Shown piece by piece: positions 59,591 to 64,000 of a stretch of DNA of 64,000 nucleotides (the first letter of the stretch is position 1; the number at the start of each line of letters is the position of its first letter). Origin of the DNA: Chryseobacterium viscerum (GTDB lineage Bacteria; Bacteroidota; Bacteroidia; Flavobacteriales; Weeksellaceae). Both the position numbers and the translations under genes were made by a program. The DNA lies in assembly GCF_002899945.2 (NCBI RefSeq), contig NZ_PPEG02000012.1, forward strand, positions 60,849 to 124,848, given 5' to 3'. Below the pieces are notes generated by a model, which did no database searches, was not told the DNA's origin, and worked only from the letters and a program-made list of their open reading frames with translations.

Positions 59591-62242
59591 TTACACTCTT
59601 CCACTGTCTTTTATCCAATGGGCTATCTTTTTATTGAAAGATTCCTTACTTTTCAGGTCTTCCAGTTTTATATGCATCCTGTAGCGCCAATAATGAGGGA
59701 AAACTGCAGGATTATTGATCCTTTCATTATCTATTTTTTTATTGGAAAGCTCCGGATCTGTCGCAAGGAATTCCTGGATTGGGAAAATAGCCAGCATTGC
59801 ATCGTTATATAAATGCTGCTTCATAATAATCTCTGCAAGATGAGGATTAAGATCCGCAGGTGCTTTTCCGTACTGTACCAGCTGTTGATTGAAATATCTT
59901 TGTGTAAGTGCAGGATCTTCTTTCCACCACTGCCTCAAAGTTGAACTGTCGTGCGAAGAAGCTGTAACCACATTCATATAGCTTGCATTCTTAGGATTAT
60001 AGAACGGAATATTTTCAGAAGGCATTCGCTGTACCTTCAGAGCTATAATTGCTAATTCGTCCATGACCTCCGGTACACAGGCAGGAACCATTCCCAGGTC
60101 CTCTCCACAGATCAGCATTTTGGTAGCATTCAGGATTACCGGAAGTTTTTCCATGGCTTTTTCAAACCATAAATGATCCTGTCTTCTGAAGAAATAGTCG
60201 TGGTACAGGTCATAAATACTTTTCTGTTCAGACTCCGGAAGATATTTATAAGATTCTGTGTTGTACACATTAAATCTCGGATGATAAACCGTCTTCCCAT
60301 TTCTTTCCTCTGTCAAAAACAAAACATTGGCACATAAGGAAACTAATAGTTCTTCAAGCTGACCGTATGATTTTTTCTTAAAGAAATTAACCAGTTTTCT
60401 CTGGGTATCAAATTCTTCTTTAAATGAAAAAGTTCCATCATCGTTGCGGTTCATAAACTCAAGAGCTTTCTCACTGTCTTTTCCAAAATGATCCCATAAG
60501 ATCTTATTATTGATAAAAGGCTTACAATACCTTTCAAAATTGAATGGAATCTGCCAAGCTTTAAATTCCTCCGCTACAATGGGAACAGCCGGATAAAAGT
60601 ATCCCAAAATTCCTTGTACAGCAGAAATAGGCATTCTCCATATTCTGAAGAACCCTAAAATATGATCAATCCTCATAGCATCAAAATACTGCTCCAATGC
60701 TTTGAACCTGTTTATCCACCATCTGTAGCCGTCTTCCTTCATGGCTTCCCAATTGTAGGTAGGGAATTCCCAGTTTTGTCCCAATTCTGTAAACTGATCT
60801 GGTGGGGCTCCGGCCTGGAAATCCATTCCAAATAATTCAGGCTCTGTCCAAGCTTCCACAGAGTGTCTGTAAATTCCGATCGGAAGATCTCCCTTCAACG
60901 AAATTCCCAGGTTATGAGTATAATCAACAGCATCTTTCAGCTGTACATGTAATTGATATTGTACCCAGGCATGAAGCATTGAGATATCATAATCTTTATT
61001 TTTCGTTGTAAAGAACTGTGATATTTTTCCTGCAATATATTTTTTATGAGTCTTCCAATCATTGAAATTGGGCGTTTTATATTTGTCCCTCAATACACAG
61101 AATGCTGAGTAAGGAACAAGCCAATGTTCATTATCTTTAATAAACTTTTTAAAGTTTCTGTCTTTATAGATTTTATCTTTTTCCGTATTGAAAACTGCTC
61201 TCAGATACTTCCACTTACTTGCGATCATTTTTTCATAATCAACCAGATCTAAAGCGTTTAAAGTTTCTTTTTCAGACAAATACTCATCAACTAGTTCTTT
61301 AGGTAAATAATAATCAAGTTTTTCTATGGAGATATATTGTGGATGTAAAGCATACACAGACACTGCCGCATAAGGGTAAGAATCTGTCCATGAATAATTG
61401 GCTGTTGTATCATTTATCGGAAGGATCTGAATAATACCTAGGTTCGTTTCTTTCGTCCAATCTGCTAATTTTTTAATATCTGCAAACTCGCCTACTCCGA
61501 ATCCGTCTTCGCTTCTCAAAGAAAATACAGGTACAGCAACACCGGCGTCATGATACATCTGATATCCTTTAAATCTAAAATAATGATTAGAAACAATCTG
61601 CAGGACATCCGTTAATGGATTAGCAACCGTAAATCTGTTTTCTCCGGTTTCTACATCAATAACTCTATTTTCTTTGGTGTCGTAAAGACAGTATTTAAAC
61701 TGGATAAATTCATTTTCAGGAATTTCAACAGAAGCTTCCCACATTCCAAAATCGGTCTGATTCAAATGAATGACTTTTCCATAATCCCAATTTCCTAAAG
61801 ATGCAGTACTTCCAAACAGTACGACTCTCCAGTCCGGATTATAAATAGGAGCTTCTATTCTGAATAAATGCGTGTGTTTTTTTAAAACGGTTGTCTTTTC
61901 AGGAACAAAATCATACAGCTTATTGTAAAGGATTTTATTGTTTAAATAATTCTCGGGAAAATTTTTATTATTCCATTCGTCAACAATAATAAACTCCTTA
62001 TAATTATGTGGAAAACTAAGATGATGCGGAACAAACTCTTCTCTTAGTACATTTCCTTTTTCATCTACAACCCGATATTGATAAGAAACGGATTTTGAGA
62101 AATTATCTACCTCACATTTCCATAATCCATTCTCTGCATAAAACATAGTATGGATATGTACTGCAGCCCCATCTTCTCCAATTACCAACTGTAAATGTTC
62201 TCCGGCCTTTACAATATATCCTACATTAAAGTATAGTTTCAT
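59591..62242 (-). CDS. malQ: 4-alpha-glucanotransferase (amylomaltase) with starch-binding domains
   Basis: 883 residues from ATG 62242; the earlier ATG at 62266 would add an unrelated, hydrophobic start. GH77 amylomaltase that transfers alpha-1,4-glucan segments. N-terminal region (about 1-250) holds two CBM20-like starch-binding modules (VVLFGSTASLGNWD seen in the second); the catalytic domain has MRIDHILGFFRIW with the nucleophile Asp, CGEDLGMVP with the acid/base Glu, and SSHDSSTLRQW. Cytoplasmic glycogen or maltodextrin metabolism. Single gene with its own terminator. Confidence 0.94.
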   Translation of the reverse strand: MKLYFNVGYIVKAGEHLQLVIGEDGAAVHIHTMFYAENGLWKCEVDNFSKSVSYQYRVVDEKGNVLREEFVPHHLSFPHNYKEFIIVDEWNNKNFPENYLNNKILYNKLYDFVPEKTTVLKKHTHLFRIEAPIYNPDWRVVLFGSTASLGNWDYGKVIHLNQTDFGMWEASVEIPENEFIQFKYCLYDTKENRVIDVETGENRFTVANPLTDVLQIVSNHYFRFKGYQMYHDAGVAVPVFSLRSEDGFGVGEFADIKKLADWTKETNLGIIQILPINDTTANYSWTDSYPYAAVSVYALHPQYISIEKLDYYLPKELVDEYLSEKETLNALDLVDYEKMIASKWKYLRAVFNTEKDKIYKDRNFKKFIKDNEHWLVPYSAFCVLRDKYKTPNFNDWKTHKKYIAGKISQFFTTKNKDYDISMLHAWVQYQLHVQLKDAVDYTHNLGISLKGDLPIGIYRHSVEAWTEPELFGMDFQAGAPPDQFTELGQNWEFPTYNWEAMKEDGYRWWINRFKALEQYFDAMRIDHILGFFRIWRMPISAVQGILGYFYPAVPIVAEEFKAWQIPFNFERYCKPFINNKILWDHFGKDSEKALEFMNRNDDGTFSFKEEFDTQRKLVNFFKKKSYGQLEELLVSLCANVLFLTEERNGKTVYHPRFNVYNTESYKYLPESEQKSIYDLYHDYFFRRQDHLWFEKAMEKLPVILNATKMLICGEDLGMVPACVPEVMDELAIIALKVQRMPSENIPFYNPKNASYMNVVTASSHDSSTLRQWWKEDPALTQRYFNQQLVQYGKAPADLNPHLAEIIMKQHLYNDAMLAIFPIQEFLATDPELSNKKIDNERINNPAVFPHYWRYRMHIKLEDLKSKESFNKKIAHWIKDSGRV

Positions 62243-62315
62243 CAATATTTTTTTATAAAAATACATTTTAATATCGAAAAATAAAACTTATTGAATATCA
62301 AATAATCATTAAAAA

Positions 62316-62346
62316 ACCTTCTCAAAATGATTTGAGAAGGTCTTTA
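62316..62346 (-). terminator. Terminator of the T9SS-sorted protein gene
   Basis: 11-bp perfect stem ACCTTCTCAAA / TTTGAGAAGGT, 4-base loop, minus-strand T run, 21 bases after the stop. Confidence 0.9.
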
Positions 62347-62366
62347 TATACTGAATGTATTTTCAA

Positions 62367-63530
62367 TTATTTTGTTACAAGAATCTTCTTATTGAGTATT
62401 ACTTTACCAGATTCATCAACGATATTTACAATATAAGCACCGCTTATCAATCCTTTAAGATAAACCTTCTGATCAGACGAACTCTCTTTTATAGACAAAT
62501 TCTCAGTCATTACATTCTTACCTGACATATCAAAAATATTCAACTTGATATTGCCTTTGATATTATTATTTACGTGAACATTGATAAAATGTTCATCCAC
62601 TTTAGTAGGATAAATATCCAGATTTGTCAGTGTATTGATTGCAGAAGTTTTATCATTTGCAAAGTACTTACTTGCCAAATCATAAATATGAAGTCCCTGC
62701 TCTCCAGGGATCTGCTTACCTTGTAAAGTCAGCAAATCTACTTCATACAGAGCAGCACCTTTTGCACTTGCTATTACTACTTTTCCCTGACTGTTTACAG
62801 CAGCTCCATTTACAGAATAGTTATCTGGAATACCTGCAATTTTACCAACAAATTTTGCCTTTAGATCCTTTGTCAGGACTTTGAAAACATTCCCTGAGGC
62901 AGCAAAAATATAGAAGTTATTCTCAGCATCAGCGATCATATCTCCCCCAAAACCAGTTTCCATAGCAGTAAATGAATTTCTACCGTTAGAAGCATCATCT
63001 TTGATAATTCCAAGATCATTTACTATATACTGTCCACTTTTCTTACTGATTTCCAAAAATTGTGTCCCTGCGTTATTGACAGCATAAATATTTCCATTAT
63101 ATCCTGTTGCCATCCTTGTAATATGAGAATTGATATCACAGGATGTTACCCTTGCAACATTATTCTCAACCAATGTAATCTCTTTAGTATGAGGATTTAA
63201 AACATAGATATTAGAAGAAAACATAGGCATATATACAAGGCTGTTATTAGATGAATCATAAGCCAGCGCTGCTAAAGTTACCGCCTGAGAATTGCTGTAA
63301 GAATTTCTATCTTCAGCTACACTCCCTCTTCTGGTTTGTGAAAATACTTTTGCAGAAGAGTCAGTGGTGAAAATTTTGTCTCCTGAAGTTCCATTTATAG
63401 CATCAATGGTACGGAAATCATTGAAATTAATACTTTGAGTCTCTTTTCCTGTTATTGCATAAATATCTTGCTGTGCTTGTGCATTCACACCTAATAGCAG
63501 TAAAAACAAAGGGAATAAATGTTTTTTCAT
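62367..63530 (-). CDS. Secreted protein with type IX secretion sorting domain
   Basis: 387 residues. Signal peptide (MKKHLFPLFLLLLGVNAQAQ), then a beta-propeller-like region (about 25-290, repeated IYAVNNAGTQF / NNFYIFAASGNVFKV units), and a C-terminal type A sorting domain (about 305-387, LKGLISGAYIVNIVDESGKVI), which sends the protein out through the T9SS. No enzymatic motif; probably a surface-attached binding protein. Single gene. Confidence 0.88.
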   Translation of the reverse strand: MKKHLFPLFLLLLGVNAQAQQDIYAITGKETQSINFNDFRTIDAINGTSGDKIFTTDSSAKVFSQTRRGSVAEDRNSYSNSQAVTLAALAYDSSNNSLVYMPMFSSNIYVLNPHTKEITLVENNVARVTSCDINSHITRMATGYNGNIYAVNNAGTQFLEISKKSGQYIVNDLGIIKDDASNGRNSFTAMETGFGGDMIADAENNFYIFAASGNVFKVLTKDLKAKFVGKIAGIPDNYSVNGAAVNSQGKVVIASAKGAALYEVDLLTLQGKQIPGEQGLHIYDLASKYFANDKTSAINTLTNLDIYPTKVDEHFINVHVNNNIKGNIKLNIFDMSGKNVMTENLSIKESSSDQKVYLKGLISGAYIVNIVDESGKVILNKKILVTK

Positions 63531-64000
63531 GTTATATATTTTTAGATTCGTAATTATTTTAACTTTACTAAGTTACACAATTTTCAAATTAAAAAACAAG
63601 AAATCCCCACTATTTGAATAAAGCAGAGTAAAACAGGATTGTATAAGGAAATAGTTTCATTGAACAGCTCGTGCTATTTCAGGAGCTTCATCCCGCTATC
63701 CATTCATACTCCTCACGCCAGCGCGCACCTACACTCAAACTCCATCCACTCTCCAACTCAAGCTGCGGGGTAACCATTACTATCGGGGCTAAAAGGAAGA
63801 AAATTATGAATTATAAGTTATGAATTATGAGATCCGAGGTTCGGGTTCGCGTTTCGAGATCCGAGGTTCGGGGTTCGGGATGCGATTGATCAGCTTTGAT
63901 AATTCTCCATTTATGATATTCAATAGGAGCGGGCTATAATCCTGAGCTTAGTCGAAGGGATCCCATTCTGGTCAAAAACTCCATTTCCATCTGGCTTTAG
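63531..64000. other. 470-base non-coding, repeat-rich end of window
   Basis: No credible gene. Features: a GC-richer segment (63665-63780), a 27-base tandem repeat (63829-63872), and near 63929 a relative of the palindromic repeat (GGAGCGGGCTATAATCC) joined to CTGAGCTTAGTCGAAGGGA, the kind of sequence often scattered in Flavobacteriia. The promoter of the T9SS gene would be within the first 100 bases. Confidence 0.55.
63829..63872. repeat. Direct repeat, 17-base unit with 27-base period
   Basis: GAGATCCGAGGTTCGGG occurs at 63829-63845 and exactly again at 63856-63872; the spacer (TTCGCGTTTC) and the following GTTCGGGATGCG are similar to each other. Confidence 0.75.

Overview
The window is a chromosomal stretch from a low-GC Bacteroidota bacterium, most likely Chryseobacterium or a close Weeksellaceae/Flavobacteriales relative. 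The evidence is: an AT-rich sequence without Shine-Dalgarno sites; promoters resembling the Bacteroidota TTG / TAnnTTTG type; a type IX secretion C-terminal sorting domain; an outer-membrane beta-barrel receptor with a carboxypeptidase-like regulatory domain; bacillithiol synthesis (BshA); and families typical of the phylum (DUF4292, DUF4254, DUF2851, DUF1573, GH92). I found no tRNA, rRNA, CRISPR array, transposase or prophage.

Layout. 1-4203: phenylacetate catabolism on the minus strand (TetR regulator, paaK, paaE, and paaA cut by the window edge), with a probable TetR operator just before paaK. 4574-7168: clpB. 7309-14463: an accessory block holding a tiny double-glycine-leader peptide with six cysteines, an unknown 189-residue protein, a membrane protein overlapping a NarL-type two-component system, two tandem M43 metalloprotease lipoproteins whose promoters share one motif, and a PAP2 phosphatase fused to a beta-barrel. 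14500-21295: an M1 peptidase, a TonB-type outer-membrane receptor, and an OmpR-type two-component system linked to the receptor by 11-bp direct repeats. 21301-22128: a secreted nuclease/phosphatase-fold enzyme. 22195-25849: a compact minus-strand cassette of a DUF2589 protein, two proteins I do not recognise, a leaderless subtilisin with its own I9-like prodomain, and a free-standing I9-like small protein. This is the best candidate here for an undescribed system. 26185-31787: a second M1 peptidase, a 2,4-dienoyl-CoA-reductase-like SDR, a DUF1573 protein, and a second OmpR-type two-component pair.

31865-36916: GH92 mannosidase, a TPR-type exported protein bracketed by two copies of a palindromic repeat, and dihydroorotase. 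37017-44062: a plus-strand envelope/housekeeping run (flippase, sugar nucleotidyltransferase, DUF4292 lipoprotein, EnvC-like LytM protein lacking the usual zinc ligands, TatA, DUF4254, lipoprotein, RibA). 44307-49970: lipoprotein, GH3 hexosaminidase, BshA, DUF2851, PspC-like protein, GNAT. 50157-53389: a SIMPL protein and three tandem paralogues with carboxypeptidase-like regulatory domains. 53572-56712: an AddA-type helicase-nuclease. 56836-63530: small membrane protein, ferritin, Spy-like protein, Asn/Gly-rich repeat protein, 4-alpha-glucanotransferase and a T9SS-sorted protein. The final 470 bases are repeat-rich and appear non-coding.

Taken together, much of the window concerns sensing and remodelling of the cell surface: three two-component systems sit next to outer-membrane or secreted proteins, and their intergenic regions carry repeat motifs that look like their binding sites.
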